From: Mangrovihabitans endophyticus
GTDB lineage: Bacteria > Actinomycetota > Actinomycetes > Mycobacteriales > Micromonosporaceae
Assembly (NCBI RefSeq): GCF_014646155.1
Contig: NZ_BMMX01000012.1
Span: forward strand, 62,001 to 126,000
Reading direction: 5' to 3'
DNA: 64,000 bases
Under the pieces are notes generated by a model. The model searched no databases, was not told the origin of the DNA, and saw only the letters and a list, made by a program, of their open reading frames with translations. Position 1 is the stretch's first letter; the number at the start of each line of letters is the position of its first letter. The translations under genes and the position numbers were made by a program. Shown piece by piece: positions 1 to 8,408 of the stretch.

Positions 1-131
1 ACACCGGCTGGGCCGGCGCCATCCTCGACAATCGGGACGGCGTACCACTGGTGGACCTCATCGGGCGGGAGAATCAGGCGGTCACCGGCGCGCCGCCGGA
101 CGATGGCGCAGGGGGCGGCTCGGGTGGCTGA
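1..131 (+). CDS. 3' end of an unrecognised protein gene (partial)
   Basis: An open frame enters the window with codons in phase from base 3 and stops at TGA 129-131, giving 42 residues ending in a Gly-rich tail (GAGGGSGG). Codon third positions are mostly G or C, as in real genes here, so it is probably the C-terminus of a gene whose start lies outside the window. The visible residues include LDNRDGVPLVDLIGREN, but I do not recognise a family. It is cut off by the window edge, not obviously broken. Confidence 0.5.
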   Translation, partial: TGWAGAILDNRDGVPLVDLIGRENQAVTGAPPDDGAGGGSGG

Positions 132-139
132 GACGCGGG

Positions 140-349
140 CGTATCGCGGGCATATGCAAAACCGCATACGGCCTCCTGGTCGAGACCGCACAGTACGTCT
201 TCCGGCTCGACCGTGTGTCGTCGGTGGACGACGTGCTGGTCAACGCCGCCGGCGCAGCCCTCTTCGGCCTGGCGTCGCGCCGTTGGTGGCGAAGCGCGGC
301 GGCAGAGCCGCAGGACCAGCCGAGCCGCACGCCGTCGCCCGTCCCGTGA
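140..349 (+). pseudogene. VanZ-like family C-terminal remnant
   Basis: The frame read through codon GTC 179-181 encodes ETAQYVFRLDRVSSVDDVL followed by VNAAGAALFGLASRR and a stop at 347-349. This matches the end of VanZ-type membrane proteins, in which a Glu-x-x-Gln helix is followed by an Arg, a conserved D-D-V-L-x-N and a last hydrophobic segment with a Gly. VanZ proteins are normally about 150-200 residues with four or five membrane helices. Here only the last 60 or so residues are recognisable, there is no ATG or GTG in frame near a plausible start, and the frame upstream overlaps the preceding gene. I read it as a 5'-deleted relic. It lies just before a two-component system, a common place for intact VanZ genes, but a working link cannot be shown. 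Confidence 0.5.
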
Positions 350-407
350 GCCGCGTGTCCGGTCTGCGGTCATCGGCGGGTTTTGGTGCGGACCATAGGC
401 TTCGGGC

Positions 408-1103
408 ATGCGCGTTCTGATCGTGGAGGACGAGCCCTACCTGGCCGAGGCCGTCCGCGACGGTCTGCGGTTGGAGGCGATCGCCGCCGACATCGCCGGC
501 GACGGTGACTCCGCCCTGGAAATGCTCAGCGTCAACTCGTACGACCTCGCGGTCCTCGACCGGGACATCCCCGGCCCCTCCGGTGATGAGGTCGCCCGGC
601 ACATCGTCGCCGCGGGAATCGGCATCCCGATCCTCATGCTCACCGCCGCCGACCGGATCGACGACAAGGCCTCCGGGTTCGAGCTCGGCGCCGACGACTA
701 CCTCACCAAGCCGTTCGACCTGCGGGAGCTCGTGCTGCGGCTGCGGGCGCTCGACCGCCGACGTGCGTACGCGCGACCACCGGTCCGGGAAATCGCGGGT
801 CTGCGGGTCGACCCGTTCCGCCGGGAGGTCTTCCGTGACGGACGGTACGTGGCGCTCACCCGTAAGCAGTTCGCCGTCCTGGAGGTCCTGGTCGCCGCCG
901 AGGGTGGCGTGGTCAGCGCCGAAGAGCTGCTGGAACGGGCCTGGGACGAGCACGCCGACCCGCTCACCAACGCGGTCCGCATCACCGTCTCCGCACTGCG
1001 CAAACGGCTCGGCGAACCGTGGATCATCGCCACCGTCCCGGGCGTCGGCTACCGCATCGACCCGCAACCGGACGCCGGGCGGCCGGGCGGCGGACGTGGA
1101 TAG
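408..1103 (+). CDS. OmpR-family response regulator
   Basis: Two-component response regulator of 231 residues. The receiver domain (residues 1-115) begins VLIVEDEPYLAEAV, with acidic pair E7/D8, phospho-acceptor D51 in VLDRDIPG, T79 and invariant K101 in YLTKPFD. Residues 125-222 form an OmpR/PhoB winged-helix DNA-binding domain (ALTRKQFAVLEVL, recognition region TNAVRITVSALRKRLG). It would act in the cytoplasm on promoters not identifiable here. Its stop (TAG 1101-1103) overlaps the GTG of the downstream kinase by 8 bases, so the two are cotranslated partners. It resembles CutR/VanR-type regulators in length and order; the signal sensed is unknown. Confidence 0.93.
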   Translation: MRVLIVEDEPYLAEAVRDGLRLEAIAADIAGDGDSALEMLSVNSYDLAVLDRDIPGPSGDEVARHIVAAGIGIPILMLTAADRIDDKASGFELGADDYLTKPFDLRELVLRLRALDRRRAYARPPVREIAGLRVDPFRREVFRDGRYVALTRKQFAVLEVLVAAEGGVVSAEELLERAWDEHADPLTNAVRITVSALRKRLGEPWIIATVPGVGYRIDPQPDAGRPGGGRG

Positions 1104-2199
1104 GCCGCAGGGGCTGAGCGTTCGCGTCAAGCTCACCCTCAGCTATGCCGGATTCCTCATGCTCGCCGGCGTTCTGTTGCTCGCCACGGTGTGGTTGTTC
1201 CTCCTGCGCTACGTCCCCGAACGCGCGCATCTCGTCCCCGCCCCCGGCTCCGACGAGGTGCCCAGAACCGGTGTCTTCCCGGTCCGGTCCGAGCTGCTGG
1301 ACGCCTTCGCCCCGCGAGCCGCCGCCGTGCTGATGTTTCTGCTGGCCCTCGGGCTCGTCGGCGGGTGGATGCTGGCCGGCCAGATGCTCGCGCCGCTCAC
1401 CCGCATCACGGATGCGGCGCGGCGGGCCGGCAACGGCTCGCTGTCCCATCGGATCCGGATGACCGGCTCGGGAGACGAGTTCCGGGAACTCTCCGACACC
1501 TTCGACGCGATGCTCGACCAACTCGAATCGCACGTCGCCGAGCAGCAACGGTTCGCCGCGAACGCCTCCCACGAACTGCGTACCCCGCTGGCCATCACGC
1601 GGACACTCCTCGACGTCGCCCGCAAGGACCCCACGCAGGTGCAGCCCGAGCTCATCGAGCGACTGCACCACGTCAACGCGCGGGCGATCGACCTCACCGA
1701 GGCGCTCCTGCTGCTCAGCCGCGGCGATCTGCTGGCCCGCGACACCGTCGACCTCTCCCTGGTCGCCGAGGAGGCCGCCGAGACCCTGCTTCCGCTCGCC
1801 GAACAGCGACGGATCACGCTGGACGTCACGGGCGCACCGGCCCGGACCAACGGCTCCGCCGAGCTGCTGCTGCGGATGGCGACCAACCTCGTCCAGAACG
1901 CGATCGTCCACAACCTCCCCACCGACGGCACCGTGACCGTACACACCGAGGAGCAGCACGGCACGAGCCTGCTGCGCGTCGAGAACACCGGCCATCGGCT
2001 GCCGCCGGACCTGGTGCCGACCCTCGCCGAGCCGTTTCAGCGCGGCACCGAGCGCGTGCGCACGGACGCGCACGCGGGGGTCGGCCTGGGCCTGGCCATC
2101 GTGCGGAGCATCGTCCGCGCTCACGACGGAACCCTCGACCTTGTCGCCGGCCCCACCGGCGGCCTGGTGGTCACGGTCCGATTCCCCGGTACGACATGA
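1096..2199 (+). CDS. Sensor histidine kinase (HisKA type)
   Basis: Membrane sensor kinase of 367 residues, partner of the preceding regulator. I chose GTG 1096 because it overlaps the regulator stop and gives a short N-terminus before the first membrane helix (residues 14-38, SYAGFLMLAGVLLLATVWLF). A second helix (76-95) follows a short extracellular loop. Then come HAMP (about 96-148), the HisKA dimerisation domain with phospho-acceptor H159 in NASHELRTPLA, and a HATPase domain with N-box (NLVQNAIVHN) and G-box (GVGLGLAIVRSI). The extracellular loop is only about 37 residues, so it may sense membrane-level stress, not a bulky ligand. Ends 20 bp before a strong hairpin terminator. Confidence 0.92.
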   Translation: MDRPQGLSVRVKLTLSYAGFLMLAGVLLLATVWLFLLRYVPERAHLVPAPGSDEVPRTGVFPVRSELLDAFAPRAAAVLMFLLALGLVGGWMLAGQMLAPLTRITDAARRAGNGSLSHRIRMTGSGDEFRELSDTFDAMLDQLESHVAEQQRFAANASHELRTPLAITRTLLDVARKDPTQVQPELIERLHHVNARAIDLTEALLLLSRGDLLARDTVDLSLVAEEAAETLLPLAEQRRITLDVTGAPARTNGSAELLLRMATNLVQNAIVHNLPTDGTVTVHTEEQHGTSLLRVENTGHRLPPDLVPTLAEPFQRGTERVRTDAHAGVGLGLAIVRSIVRAHDGTLDLVAGPTGGLVVTVRFPGTT

Positions 2200-2219
2200 G
2201 GGCTCGCCGCAACGCCGCC

Positions 2220-2253
2220 GGGTCAGCAGTCCTCCGTGGAGGACTGCTGACCC
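2220..2253. terminator. Bidirectional hairpin terminator
   Basis: A perfect 16-bp inverted repeat with a 2-base loop (arm GGGTCAGCAGTCCTCC) lies between the convergent ends of the histidine kinase (stop at 2199) and the PL8 lyase gene (stop at 2270). No T-run follows on either strand, which is usual in high-GC actinobacteria. Confidence 0.8.
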
Positions 2254-2269
2254 GGCAGGTACAACGTTC

Positions 2270-5200
2270 TTATCCCTGCTTGACCAGCGTGAAGTCGACG
2301 GTGGTCACGTTGCCCGCGATGTCGAACACTTCGAGCTTGTTCGCTCCCTCGACGGCTCCGAAGACGCCGGGCTTGACGTAGTTCAGGTCCGACCATTTGT
2401 TGTCGGTCAGGTCCTTCACCGTGCCGTTGAGCACCGCCTTGTCGATCAGCCCCTCGTCGAACAGCTTGAAGCTGACCTCGCTGAAGACGCCGTCCCGTCC
2501 CTTCGAGCCGTCCTTCACCGTGACGGTCGGGGACTTCCGGTCGGGCCGCTGCTTGACCAGCCCGTGCAGTGCGTCGGCGAGGGCCTTCGCGTCCCGGTCG
2601 ACCTGAGCCTGGGTCGCCTCGGTGGCGCGCAGGGTCGACTTGGCGGCCTCCAGCGCCGGCAACAGCGGAACCCAGCTCGCCGGCGTGTACCGGAGGCTTT
2701 CCAGTTTGTTCGCCCGGTCGACGAGCCGCTGGAGCTTGGCGGTCTTGGCCGCGACGGCCACCGGGCACTGGACGTACTCGTCGCCCTTGGCATGGGTGAG
2801 CAGGAGCGAGGTGGATCCGGTCTTCCCCGCCTTGAGGGTAACGGTCACCTTGCCGTCGCCGTCGATCTTCGGGGTGCCGGAGACCGCGACGACCTTGTCG
2901 TCCAGCGAAATGACGCTGACCTCGTCGTCCTTGTCATGCGGGGAGATGGTGGCCACGCCGATCGCCTTCTTCTTGCGCGGGTCCACCTTCAGCGGCGAGG
3001 CGTCACAGGTCAGCGTGTAGCCGCCAAAGACCTCGAATTCGAAGATCGAGATCCCGTACTTCGTGGTGGGCAGACCGATCACCCGCAGGTACCGGACATC
3101 CGTCGGTGTGAAGTCGACGACGTTCTTGGGGTCGTCCGACGACTTCTGCACGTGCGCCAGCTCGGTCCAGTGTTCGCCGTCGAGGGAGCCCTCCACGCGG
3201 TAGTCGTTCGAGGTCGCGGCCTCCCAGGTGACGACCGCCTGGTTGACGTTGCGGACCTGCTCCAGGTCGACTTGGAGCCACCGCTCGGTGGTGTACGGGG
3301 CGTCCTGCCGCTGCGACGACCACCGGGTGGTGGGGTTGCCGTCGTTCGCGTTCGTCACCGCCAACGTGGTGTTGTACACCGAGTCGGCGCTGATCGGCCG
3401 GCCGAGCGCGAGGTTCTCCCGACCGGAGGACGCGGCTGGCGCGTCGGTGACCCGGTCGTCCGGGAAGACCTCGAACTCCCAGAGGGAGACCGCGTACTGG
3501 GTGGTGCTCCGCTGCACGGACTGCATCCGTACGTACCGTGCGGTCTCGTCCATCTTGATCAGGTCGACGCCGCCGTCGGAGCCCGCACCGCTGGTGGCGA
3601 AGGCATCCCGCCAGGTCTTCCCGTCGTCGGAGAGCTGGATCTTGTACTGCTTCGCGTAGGACGCCTCCCACCAGAGCCGGACCGACTTGACCGGCTGGAC
3701 CGACCCCAGGTCGACCTGGACCCAGGCGGTGTCCGAGAAGTTCGCGATCCACCGGGTCTCCGTGCTGCCGTCGGTCACGTTCCCGGCGGCCCCGCTGCCC
3801 GAGCCGGAGGCGGTGACCGGCCGGCCCAGCGCGCGGTTGACGCTCGCTTCGGTGGCGAGTTCCTTGACGGCGTACCCATGTCCGCCGGAACTGGTGACCA
3901 TCAGCACCCGGACGAAGGTCGCCAGGGTGGGCGCGATCTCCAGATCCACGTGTCCACCCGAACCGTCCGAGGCGTAGCTGCGGTCGGTCCAGACCTTGCC
4001 GTCCAGCGAGGTCTGCACCAGGTAGCGCTTCGCGGAGTCGTCGCCCCAGGTGATTGACACCTTGGTCAGCAGGGTGCCGGGCTCAAGCTCCTTCTGCAGC
4101 CACGCCGTGCCGTCACCGGCCGAGTGCCAGGCGGTGGACTCATCGCCGTCGCCGGCCAGCGCGGCGGTGCCGCCCTTCGCGGAGCTGCTCGCCGTGTACG
4201 CCGACCGGCCACCCGGCGCGCTCGCCGTCAGCGGCACGGTCACGGTCCGACCGAGGTCGGCCCCGGAGCCGAGTGCGACGACGCCGTCGTATGCGCCCTT
4301 TGTGCCCTGGACGGCGACGTGCACCACCAGGCCGGGCCGGCTCGGGTTCGCGACGCTCACCACGGGGGTGTCGCCGGACTCGTCGAGGATCACGATGCAG
4401 GGCTGGCTCACCTCAAGCGAGTGCCCGCCGCCCAGGTCGAGGCTGCCCGCCTGGTAGAAGGTCGCCATGGTGCGGTGCAGCCCGGCGTGCCGGACCGCCT
4501 GGACCTTGGCGTCGTTGCGCAGCACCTCGACCGCCGGGTCTGCGGCGTACGCCTTGACCTGCGCGGGCGTCTTCGCCGGCAGGACCACGTACTGGTAGCC
4601 GGCGTCGGTCGGCTTGACCCCATGGTCGAAGTAGAGGGTGAAGGCGTCCCGGGTCACCGGGTCCTGGTCGATCCAGTTACCCGTCTGCGCCTTGTTGGAG
4701 ACGAGGACCTGCTGGTCGCCCGGGAAGACGTAGCCGACCTCGTCGTTGTACGCCCAGGTCGGGTGCGCGACGGCGGCGGAGTCGGTGCCGGCCGGCACGG
4801 CCTTGCCGTTGACCGAGGCGTTGGACTTCGCGACCGCCTGGTTCACGGTGGTGTGGATGGCGGCGGCCGAGTCGGAGTCGATCCCCGCGCCGAGCGCGAC
4901 CATCTCGTCGTCGAAGTAGTAGTAGCTCTTGCTCCCCTTGGTGGCGGCCCGGTCGAGGGAGTAGACGCTCGCGCCGTAGGTGCCGTCGGAGACGCCGCCG
5001 GTGAAGCTGCCGCCGTTGCCGGTCGAGCCCTGGACCTGGTCCTTGACGTACGGGGCGGTCACTCCGGGGTAGTGGAACCAGTCGAAGGCCGGTCCCAGGT
5101 CGTACTCGTGGTTGTTCACCTGGATCGTGGTGCTGCCGGCGCTGTTCCAGACGATCTCGTTGCCGACCTCGGGACGGAAGATCGAGCGGTACTCGCTGCC

Positions 5201-6367
5201 GACCATCCGGCTGGAGTTCACCCGGGTGAAGATCCCGTAGTCGTCGCGGAGGTGGGAGTAGTACTCCGAGCGCCAGAAGTACTTGTCACCGGTGACGCCG
5301 TTGGTGCGGGTGCGGCCGTAGATGCTGTCCAGCACCGCCTGGTACGCGCTGGCGTAGAGCGGGTCGACGCGGACCATCTTCGTCAGCGGCTCGATGAACT
5401 CCGCCGCGTGGCTGGTGACGCCGCCGATGGTCGGCGTCGGGCGGTACCACAGGTAGAGCATCCCGAGGTCGCCGCGGATCATCCACCGGGTGCCGTCGAT
5501 GATGTAGTAGGCGATGGTGTCCAGGTTGTCCCGGCTGAACGCGAAGGTGGTGCCGCGCGCGGCGTCCGCCCACAGGGCGACGTTGGTGAAGAGGGCCATG
5601 CCGTAGCCCTCGCTGTAGAGCTGGGCACCGTGCGCCCAGAAGCTGGCGTCGGGCTGGACCGCCTCACGCACCGTGCCGGAGTTGTCGACGGCGACGGTCT
5701 GGACCATCGTGTCGAACCCGGCGCGGATGTTGTCGGCGTTCTTGGTGGCGAGCGCCTCGAAAAGGTAGTTGGTGGTCCGCCATGCGCCGTTCGCGCCGAC
5801 CGGGTCCAGCTTGCCGCTGTTGTGCTTCAGGGTGACCTGGAGCGCGTCGTCGCTCAGCGCGTCGCCGACAAACGTGGAGATGCGGCCCATCGCGATGGAC
5901 TCGCCGATCTCCGTCTCCCACCAGTTGGTGTTCCCGGGGTCGACGGCGTCCCAATATCCGAGCGCACGCTCCAGGCCGTTGAGCACCTCGGGCTTCTCGT
6001 ACCCCGGCGCCGACGGGTCGCGGTAGGCCTGGGCCATCGCGACCATCCGGTACAGCGCGATGTACGCCTGCCAGACACGGCCGTTGGCGGAGCTGGTCCG
6101 GTCCGCGTAATCCACGTCGGACCAGGAGCCGTCGGCCTGCTCGGATGCGACGTACTGCAGCGCCTCGGAGGTGCGGCCGAGGAAGATCCCGTTGGCGATC
6201 TTGACCTCGTCGCCCTGGGCCAGGTAGTACTCCCGCAGTCGCGAGATGATCGTCGCGACGCCCTCGTCAACGGATGCGGCGGATGCCGGCGGTGGTGCGA
6301 CCGCGATCCCGAAGCCACCGAGTATGAGACTCAGGGCGACCGCGATATGTAATCTGATGCGTCTCAT
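2270..6367 (-). CDS. Secreted polysaccharide lyase family 8 with three F5/8-type C domains
   Basis: A 1365-residue exported protein. ATG 6367 is preferred over the upstream in-frame start because it opens directly onto a signal peptide (MRRIRLHIAVALSLILGG, cleavage near ASA-AS). Residues 30-690 match polysaccharide lyase family 8 (hyaluronate, chondroitin AC and xanthan lyases). NWWETEIG carries the catalytic-Asn motif, SFWAHGAQLYSEGYG the catalytic His and Tyr, a beta-sandwich segment contains FDDEMVALGAGI, and a later stretch has YFDHGVKPTDAGYQYVVLP and VKAYAADPA. These resemble bacterial xanthan lyases most closely. Three discoidin/CBM32-like domains follow (about 705-840, 840-980, 985-1115; each with W-x-Q-V/K-D/E-L-type strands), then an Ig-like region, a FIVAR-like helical repeat and a final Ig-like module. 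No LPXTG anchor is visible. It is last in the ABC transporter/GH130 operon, and its start is 7 bp from the GH130 stop. Substrate is inferred, not proven. Confidence 0.88.
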   Translation of the reverse strand: MRRIRLHIAVALSLILGGFGIAVAPPPASAASVDEGVATIISRLREYYLAQGDEVKIANGIFLGRTSEALQYVASEQADGSWSDVDYADRTSSANGRVWQAYIALYRMVAMAQAYRDPSAPGYEKPEVLNGLERALGYWDAVDPGNTNWWETEIGESIAMGRISTFVGDALSDDALQVTLKHNSGKLDPVGANGAWRTTNYLFEALATKNADNIRAGFDTMVQTVAVDNSGTVREAVQPDASFWAHGAQLYSEGYGMALFTNVALWADAARGTTFAFSRDNLDTIAYYIIDGTRWMIRGDLGMLYLWYRPTPTIGGVTSHAAEFIEPLTKMVRVDPLYASAYQAVLDSIYGRTRTNGVTGDKYFWRSEYYSHLRDDYGIFTRVNSSRMVGSEYRSIFRPEVGNEIVWNSAGSTTIQVNNHEYDLGPAFDWFHYPGVTAPYVKDQVQGSTGNGGSFTGGVSDGTYGASVYSLDRAATKGSKSYYYFDDEMVALGAGIDSDSAAAIHTTVNQAVAKSNASVNGKAVPAGTDSAAVAHPTWAYNDEVGYVFPGDQQVLVSNKAQTGNWIDQDPVTRDAFTLYFDHGVKPTDAGYQYVVLPAKTPAQVKAYAADPAVEVLRNDAKVQAVRHAGLHRTMATFYQAGSLDLGGGHSLEVSQPCIVILDESGDTPVVSVANPSRPGLVVHVAVQGTKGAYDGVVALGSGADLGRTVTVPLTASAPGGRSAYTASSSAKGGTAALAGDGDESTAWHSAGDGTAWLQKELEPGTLLTKVSITWGDDSAKRYLVQTSLDGKVWTDRSYASDGSGGHVDLEIAPTLATFVRVLMVTSSGGHGYAVKELATEASVNRALGRPVTASGSGSGAAGNVTDGSTETRWIANFSDTAWVQVDLGSVQPVKSVRLWWEASYAKQYKIQLSDDGKTWRDAFATSGAGSDGGVDLIKMDETARYVRMQSVQRSTTQYAVSLWEFEVFPDDRVTDAPAASSGRENLALGRPISADSVYNTTLAVTNANDGNPTTRWSSQRQDAPYTTERWLQVDLEQVRNVNQAVVTWEAATSNDYRVEGSLDGEHWTELAHVQKSSDDPKNVVDFTPTDVRYLRVIGLPTTKYGISIFEFEVFGGYTLTCDASPLKVDPRKKKAIGVATISPHDKDDEVSVISLDDKVVAVSGTPKIDGDGKVTVTLKAGKTGSTSLLLTHAKGDEYVQCPVAVAAKTAKLQRLVDRANKLESLRYTPASWVPLLPALEAAKSTLRATEATQAQVDRDAKALADALHGLVKQRPDRKSPTVTVKDGSKGRDGVFSEVSFKLFDEGLIDKAVLNGTVKDLTDNKWSDLNYVKPGVFGAVEGANKLEVFDIAGNVTTVDFTLVKQG

Positions 6368-6374
6368 ACTCGTC

Positions 6375-7481
6375 TCACATTCTCTCCATGGGGGTGTCCG
6401 CACGGCGCTCCAGCTCGGCGACGCCGATCTGGGAGTCCGCCATGCCGTAGAAGACGAAGGTGCGGCCCTCGATCTCCTCGACGGCCGTCGGGAAGACGAC
6501 GTTGCCCAACGTCCCTTGCAATTCCTCGTCGGTCTCGGGTACGAGGAGCGGCTCCGGGGTGCGGGTCAGCACCCGACTCGGGTCGTTCGGGTCGAGCAGC
6601 ATCGCGCCTGCGGTGTAGCAAGCGCCGTACGCGAGCTCGAAGCCCTTGACGTCCGCTCCGGTCACGCCGTGGTGGAGCACGAGCCACCCCTCGGGCACCC
6701 GCAACGGCGCCGGCCCACCGCCGATCTTGGACTCCTCGAACGGCATCTCCGGGGTGGCGAGAAGCTTCGACCCCCGCACGTACGTGAGTGCCGAAAGATC
6801 GCGCAGCACCTCGTCCAGGCCGACGTAACCGATCCAGATCGACGGACGTACGTCCTCGATGCCCGCCGGCGCCGGCGCGCCCTCTCCGGGGCGCAACCAG
6901 TCGAGATCCCACATCGGACGGTGCAGGAGGGCGAGGGCGAGCTGTCCGTCCGGTCCCGGGACAGCCTCCGGAAAGAAGACGACGTCCTTGTTCGGGAACA
7001 GGTTGAGGTCGGTGTCCAGCTCCGGCTGGTAGGCGAACCGGATCGGCCCGAGACGTTGCCAGGCCACCGTGTCCGACGACACCGCGAGAGCAGGGCAAGG
7101 TCCGAGCGGCCCGTACGCGATGTACGTCATGACGTGCATGCCGAGAGGCTCGACGAACGTGATCCGCGGGTCCTCGACACCGGCGTTCTGTCGGCCGTGT
7201 TCCCATCCCTCGTCGGGGGAGAGCACGACGCCGAGCCGCTCGACGCCGACCGGTACCCCGTTCTCGACCATCACCCGGGCGCGGCCGATGCGCGAGACGT
7301 TGCCCTGCGCCACCAGGCGGGGGAAGAGGTAGAGGTGTCCGTCGGGCCCCCACGCCGTACCGGGGTTCAGCACGCCCTCGACCTCAAGCGCGTTGCCCGG
7401 CTCGGGCCTCATGACGGTGCCGATCCGGCGCAGCCGATAGGGGACGGTCGAAAGGGGGGAGATCTGGTTCGCCTGGGTCAT
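6375..7481 (-). CDS. GH130-family beta-mannoside phosphorylase-like protein
   Basis: A cytoplasmic glycoside phosphorylase/hydrolase of 368 residues. Family 130 hallmarks are visible: a five-bladed propeller pattern, GVEDPRIT at 101-108 with the likely proton-donor D104, and KIGGGPAPLRVPEGWLVLHHG near residue 255, matching the GH130 K-x-G-x-G-P-x-P motif that lines the phosphate and sugar site. Known members act on beta-1,4- or beta-1,2-mannosides, many by phosphorolysis giving mannose 1-phosphate. It lies between the permease genes and the PL8 lyase, so it probably processes imported oligosaccharide. Phosphorylase versus hydrolase activity cannot be settled from the sequence. No signal peptide. 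Confidence 0.85.
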   Translation of the reverse strand: MTQANQISPLSTVPYRLRRIGTVMRPEPGNALEVEGVLNPGTAWGPDGHLYLFPRLVAQGNVSRIGRARVMVENGVPVGVERLGVVLSPDEGWEHGRQNAGVEDPRITFVEPLGMHVMTYIAYGPLGPCPALAVSSDTVAWQRLGPIRFAYQPELDTDLNLFPNKDVVFFPEAVPGPDGQLALALLHRPMWDLDWLRPGEGAPAPAGIEDVRPSIWIGYVGLDEVLRDLSALTYVRGSKLLATPEMPFEESKIGGGPAPLRVPEGWLVLHHGVTGADVKGFELAYGACYTAGAMLLDPNDPSRVLTRTPEPLLVPETDEELQGTLGNVVFPTAVEEIEGRTFVFYGMADSQIGVAELERRADTPMERM

Positions 7482-7504
7482 TACCTAGCCTTGAGGTGTG
7501 AGGT

Positions 7505-8407
7505 TCAGCCCTTGAGGGCCGAGCCGAGGTTCGCGGACTTGAAGTGCCGCTGGAAGAGCAGGAACAGGACGACGGCGGGGATCGCCAGGACGCACGCCCC
7601 GGCGAGGACGGCGCCCATCGGGTTCGCCTGGAAGGTCGAGTTCGCCTGCGAGAAGTTCGCCAGGCTCACCGCCAGTGGCTGCATGGCGGCGTCCTTCGTG
7701 ACCAGGAACGGCCAGAGGAACTCGTTCCACGGACCGATGAAGGTGACAAGCATCGCGGTGAGGACCGCCGGACGGACCAGCGGAACCGCGACCGACACGA
7801 GGATCCGCAGCTCGCTCGCCCCGTCGATGCGGGCGGCGTCGAAGACGTCCCGAGGGATCTGGAGGAAGTACTGCCGGAAGATCAGGACCGCGACCGAGTT
7901 GATGGCGAACGGCAGGATCATCCCGAGGTAGCTGTCGGCGAGGTTGAAGTAGCGCACCACCATGACGTACAGCGGGACCATCAGCAGTTGGAACGGGATC
8001 GCCTGGACCAGCAGGACGAGCGCGAAGACGAGACCCTGCCCGCGGAAGGACAGGACGGCGAGCGCGTAGCCCACGAGCAGGCCGAGAACGAGGGTGCAGC
8101 CCACCACGCCGGCCGTCATGATCAGCGAGTTGAGCAGCGATCCGAGCAGGTCGATGGAGCTGTTGACGCCGACGAAGTTGTCCAGCGTCAGATTGCCCGG
8201 CAGCGGCAGCAGCCCGAGGATGCTGGTGTCCCGCTCCTTCTGCAGCGCACCGACGATCATGTAGTAGAACGGCACCAGCGCGAGGAACGCGCCAACGAGC
8301 AGGACGGCGAAGCGCAGCGCGGCGAGCAGGCCGTGACCGGCCCGGTCACTGTGCTCCTCGGTCGTCCGCGGAGTTCCGGCGGTCGCCGGCGTGGCGTTGG
8401 TCGCCAT
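7505..8407 (-). CDS. Carbohydrate ABC transporter permease (MalG type)
   Basis: A 300-residue inner-membrane permease with about six helices. The N-terminal tail (to about residue 28) is hydrophilic and is followed by LRFAVLLVGAFLALVPFYYMIVG. The EAA loop that contacts the ATPase is visible as DAARIDGASELRILVSVAVPL in the second half, as in CUT1 sugar transporters. Gene order places it after the MalF-type permease (1-bp gap) and before GH130. No ATPase gene is in the operon, so a shared MsiK-like ATPase encoded elsewhere is likely, as is usual in actinobacteria. Confidence 0.92.
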   Translation of the reverse strand: MATNATPATAGTPRTTEEHSDRAGHGLLAALRFAVLLVGAFLALVPFYYMIVGALQKERDTSILGLLPLPGNLTLDNFVGVNSSIDLLGSLLNSLIMTAGVVGCTLVLGLLVGYALAVLSFRGQGLVFALVLLVQAIPFQLLMVPLYVMVVRYFNLADSYLGMILPFAINSVAVLIFRQYFLQIPRDVFDAARIDGASELRILVSVAVPLVRPAVLTAMLVTFIGPWNEFLWPFLVTKDAAMQPLAVSLANFSQANSTFQANPMGAVLAGACVLAIPAVVLFLLFQRHFKSANLGSALKG

Positions 8408-8408
8408 G

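Noticed and set aside
240..1136. Long minus-strand ORF antisense to the response regulator
   Set aside because: Composition and codon pattern are those of the complement of a real high-GC gene; no ribosome site or family match.
4124..6352. A 742-residue plus-strand ORF across the PL8 gene
   Set aside because: It is the complement frame of the lyase gene; Val/Arg/Gly/Asp-rich without domain features.
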